Assembly (NCBI GenBank): GCA_027563935.2 | Contig: CM050449.1 | Coordinates: forward strand, 54,329,949-54,393,948 | Direction of reading: 5' to 3' | DNA length: 64,000 nt | Origin: Costus lasius | Lineage: Eukaryota; Streptophyta; Magnoliopsida; Zingiberales; Costaceae | Part shown: in pieces, positions 20,756 to 32,793 of the stretch | Numbering within the stretch: position 1 is the stretch's first letter | How the letters are laid out: each line of letters opens with the position of its first letter | Position numbers and translations under genes: made by a program | Notes under the pieces: generated by a model | What the model was told of the DNA's origin: nothing | Database searches by the model: none | Seen by the model: only the letters and a program-made list of their open reading frames with translations

Positions 20756-23425
20756 TGTCACGCCCCCTCAGAATAAACCCCAATCACGGACAGAAAACGC
20801 GGAAGATAGGGGACGTCACACACAAATAACAAAACAGATGCTAGGGAATAATAGCTTACGGAAATTGATTCGGAAAAATTTCGGCAGCATGTCCCCAGGA
20901 AAACCAAGGAAATTCCTGTACATGCTCACTAATATCACAATACGGGTCGACATGCCGACCACAAACTGAAACACAACATTTCCAAAATCAAAAGTTCTCA
21001 TTCCTTATCACAACAGGAAATAATAAACCACGATAATCGAAAAATACTGGATAACACAGAATTCGCCGAAAACAGGCTTAAGCCCTCGGTTTAACAGTCG
21101 TATCAAAACAATTGCCAACCCGGCAACAATATCACAGAAATCAAAAATCAACATACCAGCCACATCCGGCTAACATGTCCATGAATAAAATCACAAAAAC
21201 CCTGGCCACATCCGGCCCACAAATAGTACAGGCTCGCAGGCCCCAAAATATCAAGTCAGAAAATTATGTATCCACTCAAGCTGTAGGCTCCTGCCCTGCA
21301 TCTGGAAATATCGTGGAATGAGCTACACGGCTCAGTGAGTAGATAGTCTCGTTCGACCATCCACGAATATACAATCAGAAATAGATGCAGATATCTTTTC
21401 AAAACTTTTAACGGAAGATGTCAATACAACATAAACAACATAATGAAGCCGATAACCACAAAATCACAATCATAATCAGAAAACAATACACCCACCACCC
21501 CGGGCAACAAGATCACGAAACAGCCTATCCGGCTAACAGACTAGGATTACACAACTATTGTCCAGTGATTTCAGAATTGACCCCGAGGGTCCAACCCGGC
21601 CTTCGTCAAGGCACTGAGAGTAACATGTAACGAACAATGGTGAGGCGTAGATTCAAGAGGTGGCCCCCGCCAGGTCACGACGTGGCACTTTGCTCTACGA
21701 CACTCAACCACACCCCCTTTTACCGGGAACACAACACCCCCACAACCGGGAACGGAAGGTGAATGAATTCAAGAGGTGGCCCCCGTCCGACCAAGATGTG
21801 GCACTTTGCTTCAAACACCCAACTCTCAAAAGGTTTATCACATGGACAAAATACCCTTAACACAAACCGGTAACCTGAACCTCTAACCTGGTCACTAGAC
21901 TCTAGAACAGTCCCTCCATTACCGGAAACAAATCAGAATAGGATGGGTGGATTTTCCAACCCCAAATCAGAATGACTGTTCATTGAGTGCTCTAGTTAAC
22001 CCTTAGGTTCAGTCCACCCAAGTCTAGGACCCTTATCGAACGCATACAACACGAACATTGTCTCGGACATCACATCAATCAAGTTCAGGAAAGGTCCTTA
22101 GATTTCATGCAAACATGGTTTAACCTTTTCTAAGTTATCATCCAAGGTTATCAATCAATATTTCACATCACTACTTTCTACATACAACATTCAACTAAAA
22201 ATACATACTAATACAGAAAATTTACCAAATTTCATCCACAGATAACATAAATACAGGATATCACAGATTCATAGTTTTCTCCTAGTTCTCATAACAAAAG
22301 ACAGAAATGCCCCTAGTTCAAAGTTTAAGTCATGCAGGAAAACTTATCCAAAAATTTCGTAAAAATAGTCATTACATCCCTCATGATCCTTAGATTCGAT
22401 ATTTCAAGTTTTCCCCCAATTTAACTAGCAAATTTACCGAATTACCCCTAGGTCAATTTCAGTCAACAGAAACTTTTATTTCCAAAAATTCCCCAAAAAA
22501 ATATGGTAGAGTCCTCCTATACCTAATTTCATAATAATCAGGTTTGCCCCAATTTTTACCCTTACATTTGGGCGTAATTTCATGAAGAAGGGGCAAAATT
22601 CTCATTCAAGCCCTAATCTTCATGCAATTGAAAAATCTAAGGTCTCATACATGATTAATGAAGTCTAATTGATGATTAGAAGCCTTAGAGATGAAAAGCC
22701 CTAATTTTCCATGCAACTAGGGTTTCGAAATTTGGGGAAACTCAATGAAACATACACAACTTTGAAATCAAGAGATCATGTCATAGATCTAAGCATTTAT
22801 CTTCTCTAACAAGCAACAATCCCTAAATACGTGAACTAGGAGGAAGAGAAGATCCACTCACCTGATTTCGGTTCTTCCAAGCCACGCCCTCACGCCACAC
22901 ACGCGTCGCCGGAAGCACACAAGGATCGCCGGCAAGAGTCGCCGGAAACCGCCTCCACCACCACTCGCCGCCGGCCACAAGAGGAGGAGAAGGAAGAAGG
23001 AGGCAAGCCGCCACCTTCACCCCAAGGAAGAAAAGTCGTGAGCAAGAGGGAATGAGGGAAAATCGTGAATGGTAAAATGGATCCCTCTAAGGTTTTAGTT
23101 TTCTACCCACTAAGCCTCCAAGATCCAAACCCAATAACTTAACCCTAAGTGGAAGATCCAATAACCCTTTAGTATAAGTTATTCCCCACTTCACCCTTAT
23201 CAAGGGCTCTTACCCTTTTCTAACAGATAGACACCACTAGCCTAGTGGCGTGCAGCACACATTCCACGCCTTAAGCCGCAGGTTCGAGTCCTCTCCGCGA
23301 CACATATTTTTACAATGCAGGAAACATACATAAATCAACACATTTTCTCATAAGAACTTCCACAAAAATGCCAGATAAACAAAATTTCATTTTTCTTACC
23401 TGCTAATAAATTTCCGGATCTTACA
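20756..23425 (-). mobile_element. K: 3' LTR (in element orientation)
   Basis: 2670 bp, TGTCACGCCCC...GATCTTACA on the plus strand. It follows the polypurine tract of K. It carries A- and B-box-like motifs at 23238-23248 and 23281-23291 on the strand opposite to the element. A GC-rich segment near 22900-23000 is the likely R-U5 leader. No gene. Confidence 0.95.
23238..23291 (+). promoter_or_regulatory. A-box and B-box (Pol III-like) pair, antisense to K
   Basis: TAGCCTAGTGG (23238-23248) fits the A box, and GGTTCGAGTCC (23281-23291) fits the B box exactly. The start-to-start distance of 43 bp is that of a tRNA gene. The flanking acceptor strands do not pair, so this is a tRNA-like promoter relic rather than a tRNA gene. 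The same pair is conserved in the other LTR (30736-30789). Confidence 0.5.
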
Positions 23426-23440
23426 TTCCTTCCCCCTTAA
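23426..23440 (-). other. K: polypurine tract
   Basis: TTAAGGGGGAAGGAA on the minus strand, directly abutting the 3' LTR. This primes plus-strand DNA synthesis in LTR elements. Confidence 0.9.
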
Positions 23441-23501
23441 AAAGCTTTAGTCCTCTAAAGCTCACCACCCAAATCATCGAACAGCTGAGGGAACTCTCTT
23501 C

Positions 23502-26500
23502 TCATATCTGACTCTGTCTCCCAAGTAGCTTCTTCGACTGACTGGTTCCCCAGATAACTTTCACCAGTGGTATTGCCTTGTTCCTTAGGACTTTATCTTT
23601 CCTATCCACAATCCTCAGTGGTCTCTCTACAAAAGTCAGATCACTCTGGACCTGCAGGGGAGCAAAATCAAGCACATGTGATGGATCTGCACAGTATTTC
23701 CTCAGAACTGACACATGAAATACATTATGAAGATGCTCCAGAGATGGTGGCAGAGCTAGTCTGTAAGCTACAGGACCAACCCTCTCTATAATATCGAAAG
23801 GTCCAACAAACCTCGGGCTCAACTTTCCCTTCTTACCAAACCGCATGACACCCTTAGTTGGTGAGACCTTCAGAAACACATGATCTCCCACCATAAACTC
23901 TAAGGGACGACGGCGATTATCTGCATAACTCTTCTGCCTGTCCCGAGCAACCTTCAGTTTTTCCTGGATCACTCTGACTCTATCTGTAGCCTCCTGCACA
24001 GCCTCTGATCTCAGAATCATCCGGTCTCCTGATTCCTCCCAACTCAGAGGTGACCTGCACTTCCTGCCATACAGAGCCTCGTACGGAGCCATCTGAATAC
24101 TGGAGTGAAAGCTGTTATTGTAGGTGAACTCTATCAGGGATAAATCACTGTCCCACTCCAAGCTCCAATCTACAACATAAGCCCTCAGCAAATCCTCCAA
24201 AGTCTGTATAGTACGCTCTGACTGACCATCTGACTGCGGATGGTAGGCGGTACTAAAACTCAACTTAGTGCCAAGACCCTCATGCAAGCCCTTCCAGAAT
24301 CTGGAAAGGAATCTGGAATCGCGATCTGATACAATATCCACAGGCACTCCGTGTAATCTGACTATCTCATCGATGTACAGCTTAGCCAGCCGATCGAGTG
24401 GATAAGTCATCCGAATAGGCAAAAAGTGTGCAGCCTTCGTGAGCCTGTCCACGATGACCCAAACCGCGTCATGCCCTCTCCTAGTCCGAGGCAGCCCACA
24501 GACAAAATCCATACTAATGCACTCCCACTTCCACTGCGGGATAGGGAGCTGCTGCAATAATCCCCCAGGCCTCTGGTGTTCGGCCTTCACAGTCTGACAG
24601 GTCAAACACCGAGATACGAACACCGCGACCTCCTTTTTCATGCCCGGCCACCAGAAATCCTTCTTCAAATCTTGATACATTTTTGTGACTCCGGGATGCA
24701 AGGAATACTTGGAGTTATGACTCTCCTCCAAGATCTCTCTCCTCAGACTAGGTTCCTCAGGGACACACACCCTTCCATGGAACCGCAGAATACTATCACC
24801 AGACAAGCTGAAATCCTCCACTGGCCCGGCAGCCAACCTCTCTCTGATCTGAACTAGACTCGGATCTATTAGCTGCTGATCCCTGATCCTCTGTAGTAAA
24901 GCAGACTGAACCCGGAGAAAAGCCACATATCCAGACTGGACTCTGGGAGACACCTCAACCCTGAGCTCTCGGAACTCCTGTAGTAGCTGCCACTCACTGA
25001 CTCTTAGTGCTGCTACCGAAGTAACTGGGTGTCTGCTCAATGCATCAGCTACCACATTGGCTTTCCCGGCCTGATACTGAATAGAGAAATCATAATCCTT
25101 TATCAGCTCCATCCACCTTCTCTGCCTCATATTCAACTCTTTCTGAGTGAAAATGTACTTGAGACTCTGATGATCAGTAAACAAGTCAAACTCCTGTCCC
25201 AATAGATAGTGGCGCCATATCTTCAGTGCAAAAACTACTGCCGCCAACTCCAAATCGTGTGTGGGATAGTTTAACTCATACACTTTCAGTTGCCGCGAAG
25301 CATAAGCTACCACGGCCCCTTTCTGCATCAGGACGCAGCCCAGTCCTTTGCCTGAGGCATCAGTATAAACAGTAAACCTCTCCCCATCAGTAGGAATGAT
25401 AAGGATGGGTGTACTGGTCAATCTCCTTTTTAGCTCCTGGAAACTTTCCTCACACGCTTCGCCCCAAACAAACTTAGCCTCTTTCCTAGTCAGCTTGGTT
25501 AAGGGACCCGCCAACTTGGAGAACCCCTCCACAAACCTCCTGTAATATCCTGCTAATCCCAAAAAGCTCCGGATCTCTGTGGCACTAGTTGGTTTTCCCC
25601 AGTTCAGGATAGCCTGTACCTTCACTGGATCCACAGACACGCCCTGACCAGATATCACATGCCCCAAAAAGCTGATCTGATCCAACCAAAACTCGCACTT
25701 GCTGGCCTTAGCATACAACCGGTGCTTCCTCAGAATTGCTAGTACCCTGCGCAAGTCCCTAGCGTGATCCTGATAAGTACGGGAGTATACCAGTATATCA
25801 TCTATAAATACCACCACACAAGTGTCTAACAGCTGGTGAAACACCCTGTTCATCAGATCCATAAAAATAGCAGGTGCATTGGTCAGTCCAAAAGGCATAA
25901 CTACAAACTCGTAGTGACCATACCTGGTCCTGAAAGCAGTCTTCAGGATATCCTCATCCCTGACCCTGAGCTGATGGTATCCTGACCTCAAATCGATCTT
26001 GGAGAACACAGTGGCACCCTGCAGCTGATCGAACAGATCATCTATCCTCGGAAGGGGATACTTGTTCCATACAGTCACCTGATTCAGCTGGCGGTAATCT
26101 ATACACATCCTCAGCGTTCCATCCTTTTTCTTTACAAACAAGACTGGCGCTCCCCAGGGTGAAGCACTCGGTCTGATATACCCCTTTTCAAGCAGTTCCT
26201 CTAACTGCTTCTTCAACTCAGCTAACTCTGAGGTGGCCATACGATAAGGAGCCTTTGATATTGGAGCTGTACCAAGCACCAGCTCAATACCAAACTCCAC
26301 ATCCCTGTGGGGAGGCAAACCTGAAAACTCATCTGAGAATACATCAGGAAACTCACAGACTACCTCCATCTGAGCTAAGTCTGGATCTGAGTCTTCTTGC
26401 ACCTTAACATGTGCAAGGTATCCTTTGCACCCACTGGCTAGCAACCTGCTGGCATGCACAAATGATATCATATGTGGCCCTTGATCAGACACCAGGCCCC

Positions 26501-26858
26501 TTACCAGCAGATGACTCCCATCATGCAGGTGCAGAGCAATAATCTTCTCAAAGCAATCCACTGTAGCGTGGTGAGAAGATAGCCAATCCATGCCTAGGAT
26601 CAAATCATAATCCTGCATGCCTAGCAGTATCAAATCAACTATAAACTGGTACTGCTCTACATGAATAACACAGTCAGGGTAGACTATGTCAGTGGATAAA
26701 CTATCCCCCAGGGGTGTACATACTGAAACTGTGTAACCTAGCACTCTAGGTGAGACAGGTAGTTTAGAAGCAAAGTTAGCAGACACAAAGGACAAATTGG
26801 ACCCCGGATCAAACAAAATACGAGCTAACTGATCAAATACAAGTAAGGTACCTTCCAC
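23502..26858 (-). CDS. K: pol polyprotein (PR-RT-RNaseH-IN)
   Basis: Open frame of 1118 codons. Protease '[13 protein letters not shown]' (residues 14-26); RT from about 205 with '[19 protein letters not shown]' (241-259) and catalytic FIDD (351-354); RNase H '[12 protein letters not shown]' (D500), 'LELAA' (E537), 'FTDHQSL' (D562). Integrase has an HHCC finger ending CLTC (751-754) and D784, D845, E881 ('SMDF', 'VSDRDSRF', 'SERTIQ'). GPY/F is '[20 protein letters not shown]' (1012-1030). The last 15 residues are out of frame: a one-base loss near 23548 removes the terminal chromodomain-like segment, whose natural stop would be at 23455. The 5' end also joins gag out of frame. Tekay clade is inferred from this order and ending. 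Confidence 0.93.
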   Translation of the reverse strand: MEGTLLVFDQLARILFDPGSNLSFVSANFASKLPVSPRVLGYTVSVCTPLGDSLSTDIVYPDCVIHVEQYQFIVDLILLGMQDYDLILGMDWLSSHHATVDCFEKIIALHLHDGSHLLVRGLVSDQGPHMISFVHASRLLASGCKGYLAHVKVQEDSDPDLAQMEVVCEFPDVFSDEFSGLPPHRDVEFGIELVLGTAPISKAPYRMATSELAELKKQLEELLEKGYIRPSASPWGAPVLFVKKKDGTLRMCIDYRQLNQVTVWNKYPLPRIDDLFDQLQGATVFSKIDLRSGYHQLRVRDEDILKTAFRTRYGHYEFVVMPFGLTNAPAIFMDLMNRVFHQLLDTCVVVFIDDILVYSRTYQDHARDLRRVLAILRKHRLYAKASKCEFWLDQISFLGHVISGQGVSVDPVKVQAILNWGKPTSATEIRSFLGLAGYYRRFVEGFSKLAGPLTKLTRKEAKFVWGEACEESFQELKRRLTSTPILIIPTDGERFTVYTDASGKGLGCVLMQKGAVVAYASRQLKVYELNYPTHDLELAAVVFALKIWRHYLLGQEFDLFTDHQSLKYIFTQKELNMRQRRWMELIKDYDFSIQYQAGKANVVADALSRHPVTSVAALRVSEWQLLQEFRELRVEVSPRVQSGYVAFLRVQSALLQRIRDQQLIDPSLVQIRERLAAGPVEDFSLSGDSILRFHGRVCVPEEPSLRREILEESHNSKYSLHPGVTKMYQDLKKDFWWPGMKKEVAVFVSRCLTCQTVKAEHQRPGGLLQQLPIPQWKWECISMDFVCGLPRTRRGHDAVWVIVDRLTKAAHFLPIRMTYPLDRLAKLYIDEIVRLHGVPVDIVSDRDSRFLSRFWKGLHEGLGTKLSFSTAYHPQSDGQSERTIQTLEDLLRAYVVDWSLEWDSDLSLIEFTYNNSFHSSIQMAPYEALYGRKCRSPLSWEESGDRMILRSEAVQEATDRVRVIQEKLKVARDRQKSYADNRRRPLEFMVGDHVFLKVSPTKGVMRFGKKGKLSPRFVGPFDIIERVGPVAYRLALPPSLEHLHNVFHVSVLRKYCADPSHVLDFAPLQVQSDLTFVERPLRIVDRKDKVLRNKAIPLVKVIWGTSQSKKLLGRQSQI

Positions 26859-28131
26859 GACGGATCGGGAAGCTCGAGTGTCCTTCTCTGCTATAGCATA
26901 GACTCTGGCCTGGACAGCTGGTCTCTCGGTACCCCCGGATCTGTGGCTCAGGCGCCGTGCAATCTTTAACCCTGTGCCCCACTTTTCCGCACTTGAAGCA
27001 CGCCCCGGACTTCTTGTGGCAGTCCGCCTTCAGGTGACCCTTGGCCCCACAATGGTAGTAGACTCTGTCCTCTAACCGGCCATCAGTACCCCGCTGCTGT
27101 GGTTGAGATGCCTGCTGCGGTCTCTGAATTCCTTTCCCCTGGTGAGGTCTGTATCGGCCTTTCTTCTGGTCCTTCCCCTTATGAGATTTCCTACTGCCTC
27201 CACCAGTCTGCTGGAGAACCGGTGCCTCAGCTATAGGGGCTACAACTAGGGCCGTCTCGGCCTGCTCCTCCAGGATGTACTTCTCCGCGGTGCGGGCACG
27301 ATCCAGCATCTCAGCATAAGTCTCCAAGTGCTGCAATCCTACCTTCTGTCTGATATCCCTTCTGAGACCCCTGAGAAATTTCTTAGCTCGTCTATCCTCA
27401 GTATTTATCAAGTGTGGAGCATACTTCCCAAGCTTTGAGAACATCAAGTCATATTGATCCACCGTCATGTCCCCTTGTTCCAAGTGGATAAACTCCACCT
27501 CCCTATCCTCAACCAGGCTGGTGGGGAAGAATTTCTCATTGAACCGGGACAAGAAGTATTGCCATGTCACCGGTTCAGATTTGTCCACCGCGAGTCTCAG
27601 CTCACTTTTCCACCACACATCTGCGTCACCACGCATCATATAAGTGGCCAAACATAATCTGTCCTCATCTGAACATCGCATCACCTGAAAGATCTTCTCC
27701 AAGCCCAAAAGCCAGTCCTCTGCCGTCCTATAATCTGGACTCCCATAAAAAGAGCTAGGGCCCAACCGCTGGAATTCACCCACAAGCAAGGCATAGCGCC
27801 TATGGGTGTCCTCCGGCAAGCTAACCCCCGAGCCCGAGCCAGACTCAGACCCCCGCCCCTGCGTCGGTGTCTGTGTCTGAGATAGAAGCTGCAACTGCTC
27901 TCTGAACTCGCGCTGCTATTCGCGATTCTGCTGTAACAGCTGCTGCTGCACCTCCTGGTGCTGGGTCTGCTGCTGCTGCAGCATCTGAGCCTGTTGCTGG
28001 ATTAGTGCGTTCTGCTGCTGCACCATACCAGTCAAAGACTCCATAGCCCGTAGGAATTCAGCGGTCTGATCACTGCTGCCAGTACCAGCACTCGACCTGG
28101 GGCGCACCATACTGGCTCCTTCAATACACAT
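26833..28131 (-). pseudogene. K: gag, amber near N-terminus
   Basis: Starts at 28131 (or MVRPRSS at 28110). A polyglutamine-rich N-terminus (28060-27919) ends in TAG at 27916-27918, and the same frame continues for 353 codons from 27894. The gag core has 'FYGSPDYRTAEDWLLGLEKI' and 'FNEKFFPTSLVEDREVEFI'. There are two zinc knuckles: '[14 protein letters not shown]', whose first cysteine is tyrosine, and the intact '[14 protein letters not shown]'. After the second knuckle the frame leaves that of pol at a run of five C on the plus strand (26932-26936). The amber falls in a glutamine run, suggesting CAG to TAG. Confidence 0.9.
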
Positions 28132-28238
28132 AGATCAAAGTTACAATCAAGTCATTTCTCAACAAAGTTCCTAGCTGTCTAGCAATACACAAGCAAGGTT
28201 TTCCACCCCCAATACAGCTATTATTAGCTAGCCCATCC

Positions 28239-28249
28239 CTCTGATACCA
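28239..28249 (-). other. K: primer-binding site, tRNA initiator-Met
   Basis: TGGTATCAGAG on the minus strand, three bases from the 5' LTR border at 28253. Bases 28132-28238 between it and gag hold nothing else visible. Confidence 0.92.
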
Positions 28250-28252
28250 TTC

Positions 28253-30923
28253 TGTCACGCCCCCTCAGAATAAACCCCAATCACGGACAGAAAACGCGGA
28301 AGATAGGGGACGTCACACACAAATAACAAAACAGATGCTAGGGAATAATAGCTTACGGAAATCGATTCGGAAAAATTTCGGCAGCATGTCCCCAGGAAAA
28401 CCAAGGAAATTCCTGTACATGCTCACTAATATCACAATACGGGTCGACATGCCGACCACAAACTGAAACACAACATTTCCAAAATCAAAAGTTCTCATTC
28501 CTTATCACAACAGCGAAATAATAAACCACGATAATCGAAAAATACTGGATAACACAGAATTCACCGAAAACAGGCTTAAGCCCTCGGTTTAATAGTCGTA
28601 TCAAAACAATTGCCAACCCGGCAACAATATCACAGAAATCAAAAATCAGCATACCAGCCACATCCGGCTAACATGTCCATGAATAAAATCACAAAAACCC
28701 TGGCCACATCCGGCCCACAAATAGTACAGGCTCGCAGGCCCCAAAATATCAAGTCAGAAAACTATGTATCCACTCAAGCTGTAGGCTCCTGCCCTGCATC
28801 TGGAAATATCGTGGAATGAGCTACACGGCTCAGTGAGTAGATAGTCTCGTTCGACCATCCACGAATATACAATCAGAAATAGATGCAGATATCTTTTCAA
28901 AACTTTTAACGGAAGATGTCAATACAACATAAACAACATAATGAAGCCGATAACCACAAAATCACAATCATAATCAGAAAACAATACACCCACCACCCCG
29001 GGCAACAAGATCACGAAACAGCCTATCCGGCTAACAGACTAGGATTACACAACTATTGTCCAGTGATTTCAGAATTGACCCCGAGGGTCCAACCCGGCCT
29101 TCGTCAAGGCACTGAGAGTAACATGTAACGAACAATGGTGAGGCGTAGATTCAAGAGGTGGCCCCCGCCAGGTCACGACGTGGCACTTTGCTCTACGACA
29201 CTCAACCACACCCCCTTTTACCGGGAACACAACACCCCCACAACCGGGAACGGAAGGTGAATGAATTCAAGAGGTGGCCCCCGTCCGACCAAGACGTGGC
29301 ACTTTGCTTCAAACACCCAACTCTCAAAAGGTTTATCACATGGACAAAATACCCTTAACACAAACCGGTAACCTGAACCTCTAACCTAGTCACTAGACTC
29401 TAGAACAGTCCCTCCATTACCGGAAACAAATCAGAATAGGATGGCTGGATTTTCCAACCCCAAATCAGAATGACTGTTCATTGAGTGCTCTAGTTAACCC
29501 TTAGGTTCAGTCCACCCAAGTCTAGGACCCTTATCGAACGCATACAACACGAACATTGTCTCGGACATCACATCAATCAAGTTCAGGAAAGGTCCTTAGA
29601 TTTCATGCAAACATGGTTTAACCTTTTCTAAGTTATCATCCAAGGTTATCAATCAATATTTCACATCACTACTTTCTACATACAACATTCAACTAAAAAT
29701 ACATACTAATACAGAAAATTTACCAAATTTCATCCACAGATAACATAAATACAGGATATCACAGATTCATAGTTTTCTCCTAGTTCTCATAACAAAAGAC
29801 AGAAATGCCCCTAGTTCAAAGTTTAAGTCATGCAGGAAAACTTATCCAAAAATTTCGTAAAAATAGTCATTACGTCCCTCATGATCCTTAGATTCGATAT
29901 TTCAAGTTTTCCCCCAATTTAACTAGCAAATTTACCGAATTACCCCTAGGTCAATTTCAGTCAACAGAAACTTTTATTTCCAAAAATTCCCCAAAAAAAT
30001 ACGGTAGAGTCCTCCTATACCTAATTTCATAATAATCAGGTTTGCCCCAATTTTTACCCTTACATTTGGGCGTAATTTCATGAAGAAGGGGCAAAATTCT
30101 CATTCAAGCCCTAATCTTCATGCAATTGAAAAATCTAAGGTCTCATACATGATTAATCAAGTCTAATTGATGATTAGAAGCCTTAGAGATGAAAAGCCCT
30201 AATTTTCCATGCAACTAGGGTTTTGAAATTTGGGGAAACTCAATGAAACATACACAACTTTGAAATCAAGAGATCATGTGATAGATCTAAGCATTTATCT
30301 TCTCTAACAAGCAACAATCCCTAAATACGTGAACTAGGAGGAAGAGAAGATCCACTCACCTGATTTCGGTTCTTCCAAGCCACGCCCTCACGCCACACAC
30401 GCGTCGCCGGAAGCACACAAGGATCGCCGGCAAGAGTCACCGGAAACCGCCTCCACCACCACTCGCCGCCGGCCACAAGAGGAGGAGAAGGAAGAAGGAA
30501 GCAAGCCGCCACCTTCACCCCAAGGAAGAAAAGTCGTGAGCAAGAGGGAATGAGGGAAAATCGTGAATGGTAAAATGGATCCCTCTAAGGTTTTAGTTTT
30601 CTACCCACTAAGCCTCCAAGATCCAAACCCAATAACTTAACCCTAAGTGGAAGATCCAATAACCCTTTAGTATAAGTTATTCCCCACTTCACCCTTATCA
30701 AGGGCTCTTACCCTTTTCTAACAGATAGACACCACTAGCCTAGTGGCGTGCAGCACACATTCCACGCCTTAAGCCGCAGGTTCGAGTCCTCTCCGCGACA
30801 CATATTTTTACAATGCAGGAAACATACATAAATCAACACATTTTCTCATAAGAACTTCCACAAAAATGCCAGATAAACAAAATTTCATTTTTCTTACCTG
30901 CTAATAAATTTCTGGATCTTACA
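28253..30923 (-). mobile_element. K: 5' LTR (in element orientation)
   Basis: 2671 bp, about 99.4% identical to the copy at 20756. Differences include one extra base near 28514 and scattered transitions. It carries the same A/B-box pair (30736-30746, 30779-30789). The right border is set by the target duplication gtact (30924-30928). Confidence 0.95.
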
Positions 30924-30928
30924 GTACT

Positions 30929-31085
30929 GTAGCACTTACTGAGGAATGTAGTGCTATCATACAGAATAAATTGTCACCTAAGCTAAAGGATCTAGGTAGT
31001 TTTTCTGTTCCTTGTTCTATTGGTGATATGGCTTTTGACCGAGCCTTATGTGACCTCGGTGCAAGGGTTAGTCTAATACCTTATT
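30929..31085 (+). pseudogene. C: protease, first part
   Basis: Resumes the C frame after K with 'ALTEECSAIIQNKLSPKLKD', 'SFSVPCSIGDMAFDRALC' and the active-site block 'DLGARVSLIPY' (normally DLGASVSLMP in Athila protease, one serine replaced by arginine). It is interrupted after ttatt (31081-31085) by copia A and continues at 49295. Together with gag it is the only catalytic coding capacity of C. Confidence 0.88.
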
Positions 31086-32773
31086 TGAAGAGTCCCCTTC
31101 GAGGGGGAGCGCAAGCAGATGAAAAACCCTAATTCAGGGGGCGCAAGCATTTTGCTAGGGTTTCATCAAGACAATCGCTTATATGCTCATATAATCAACT
31201 TAGATCTATTGATTGGATCAAGAAGGAGATTCATACCAACGCCATTGCCTTGGAGGTCGGCTTGGAAGAAGAGAGCAACTTAGATCTCCTCCAAAAGTTC
31301 ACACACAAGATGAAGAGCGCTTACTTCCTTGGCGTCCCTTGTGCTAGCAAGGCACCCAAGCTTTCTTGTCGAATGGAAGGGGATGATGAGAGATCAAGCT
31401 TGGTCGAGAGCTCCACACCTTCGTCCACCACTTCTTTCACACGCAAAAATTGCAAGAAGCCAAGTGAAGTTCGATCAACCCCCATTTACCACATGGAGGC
31501 GTTTTGGTTTTCAACATAGAAAACCGCCATCCACAAATGGTAAGTGTTTATGGTTCATGCGTTCACTCCAAGTGAACGCTCGAAACTTCTCACTAATTGA
31601 ACCAAACGTTCACATAGTGAACCGGTTCTATTAGATTTGGTTCAAGATCTCAATTAAGCCAAGCCACTTGGTCTAGACCACATTGAACCCTAAGGCTCAA
31701 GATCTAACCGTTCATCTCCTGATGCTCCTGATCTCACCGATCTAGCATCATCTCTCTCGATCGAAGCTTACCGATCTCAAGCCCTAATCAATCAAACATG
31801 ATCAGACCAGATCTCACTTACAATCAGAGATTAAACCCCTTTAAACTGAACCCAAACAATTCAGTCCACACGATCTAACTCAAGTAAGCCATATCATCAA
31901 ATTGTGCGACCCTGAGGGTTTCCTTTAAATGTCGGCAACGATAACTCACGTTATCACGATCAGTGAGGGGTATCTAGCAACACATCACTGTCTCCCGATA
32001 TAAAGGAAAGAGTCTTCCAAGACTACTCCCAAACCACAGCACAAGTGTGAATCCATTCACAAGGCATGCATGTATCCTTTGCCACTGGATGTTCTCATTG
32101 GACAAGCAGGTCAAGCTTGTGACTCCAATATGATGAGCATGATTAGATCAGATGCACATAGTCACCTGGGTATGGCCATACACTTTCTCAATCATCTCAT
32201 CTAGGGGGCCCCTATAGAACACCACACTCCTTCAACAAGGAGACGGCAATCCTCTATCTATCACTAGTGCCCTAACCTGACTCATGATCATTATCCAAGA
32301 TAGTCTATAACCATCATGTTTCAAATGATATTGAACTACCTCAAAACAATGACAATCATCATTTAGAAACACAAGTGCTCTCAAGTCAGAGGACATGTGC
32401 CACTTGTTGCAATCAAGGATCATTCACATTGTGACAAGCAATTGAATATCCTAGTAGGGTCTGTCCAGTACATCCAATGTACCCATGAGTCTACATCTTA
32501 TTCCATGCTCGAAGCATCCTATAAGATTAGAATACATATTAGTCTCAAGCATATCAAGGCTGTCTCATGTTCACCAAGATATCTCGACTAAGGACTTTAT
32601 AGCATGTCAGCCTAGCTGAACAGCTTTGAGACATTATTCAGAAGTACGCTAATTGCAGCAGACAAGGTAACAACCTGAATAACAACCATGCCTTTATAAA
32701 CACAAGAGTTTATTACATGATACTGTTTCAATCCCAAGGCCTCAAACATTAGCCTTAAGGGCATACCCCAACA
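31086..32773 (-). mobile_element. A: 3' LTR
   Basis: Plus-strand ends TGAAGAGTCCCC and CATACCCCAACA. It follows A's polypurine tract at 32774-32790 (AAGTGCAAGTGGGAGAT on the minus strand). The short plus-strand frames inside (31250-31634) recur in the other LTR copy and are not genes. Confidence 0.95.
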
Positions 32774-32793
32774 ATCTCCCACTTGCACTTAAT

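Larger units (their letters stand above)
20756..30923 (-). mobile_element. K: young Tekay-like chromovirus, nearly full length
   Basis: Complete minus-strand element of 10,168 bp with LTRs 20756-23425 and 28253-30923, primer site, gag, pol and polypurine tract. The target duplication gtact is perfect (20751-20755, 30924-30928). I count about 17 differences between the LTRs (roughly 0.6%), implying a recent insertion. It interrupts the gag-protease linker of C. Three coding lesions exist: amber in gag (27916-27918), frameshift at the gag-pol border (26932-26936) and frameshift near the end of pol (about 23548). Confidence 0.95.

Noticed and set aside
23231..23300. Possible tRNA gene in K's LTR
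   Set aside because: A and B boxes are well spaced, but the acceptor strands do not pair and the T stem has a mismatch; kept only as promoter-like motifs.
31250..31634. Plus-strand frames of 89 and 101 codons in A's LTR (repeated at 38650-39034) as genes
   Set aside because: They lie wholly inside LTR copies and have no recognisable product.
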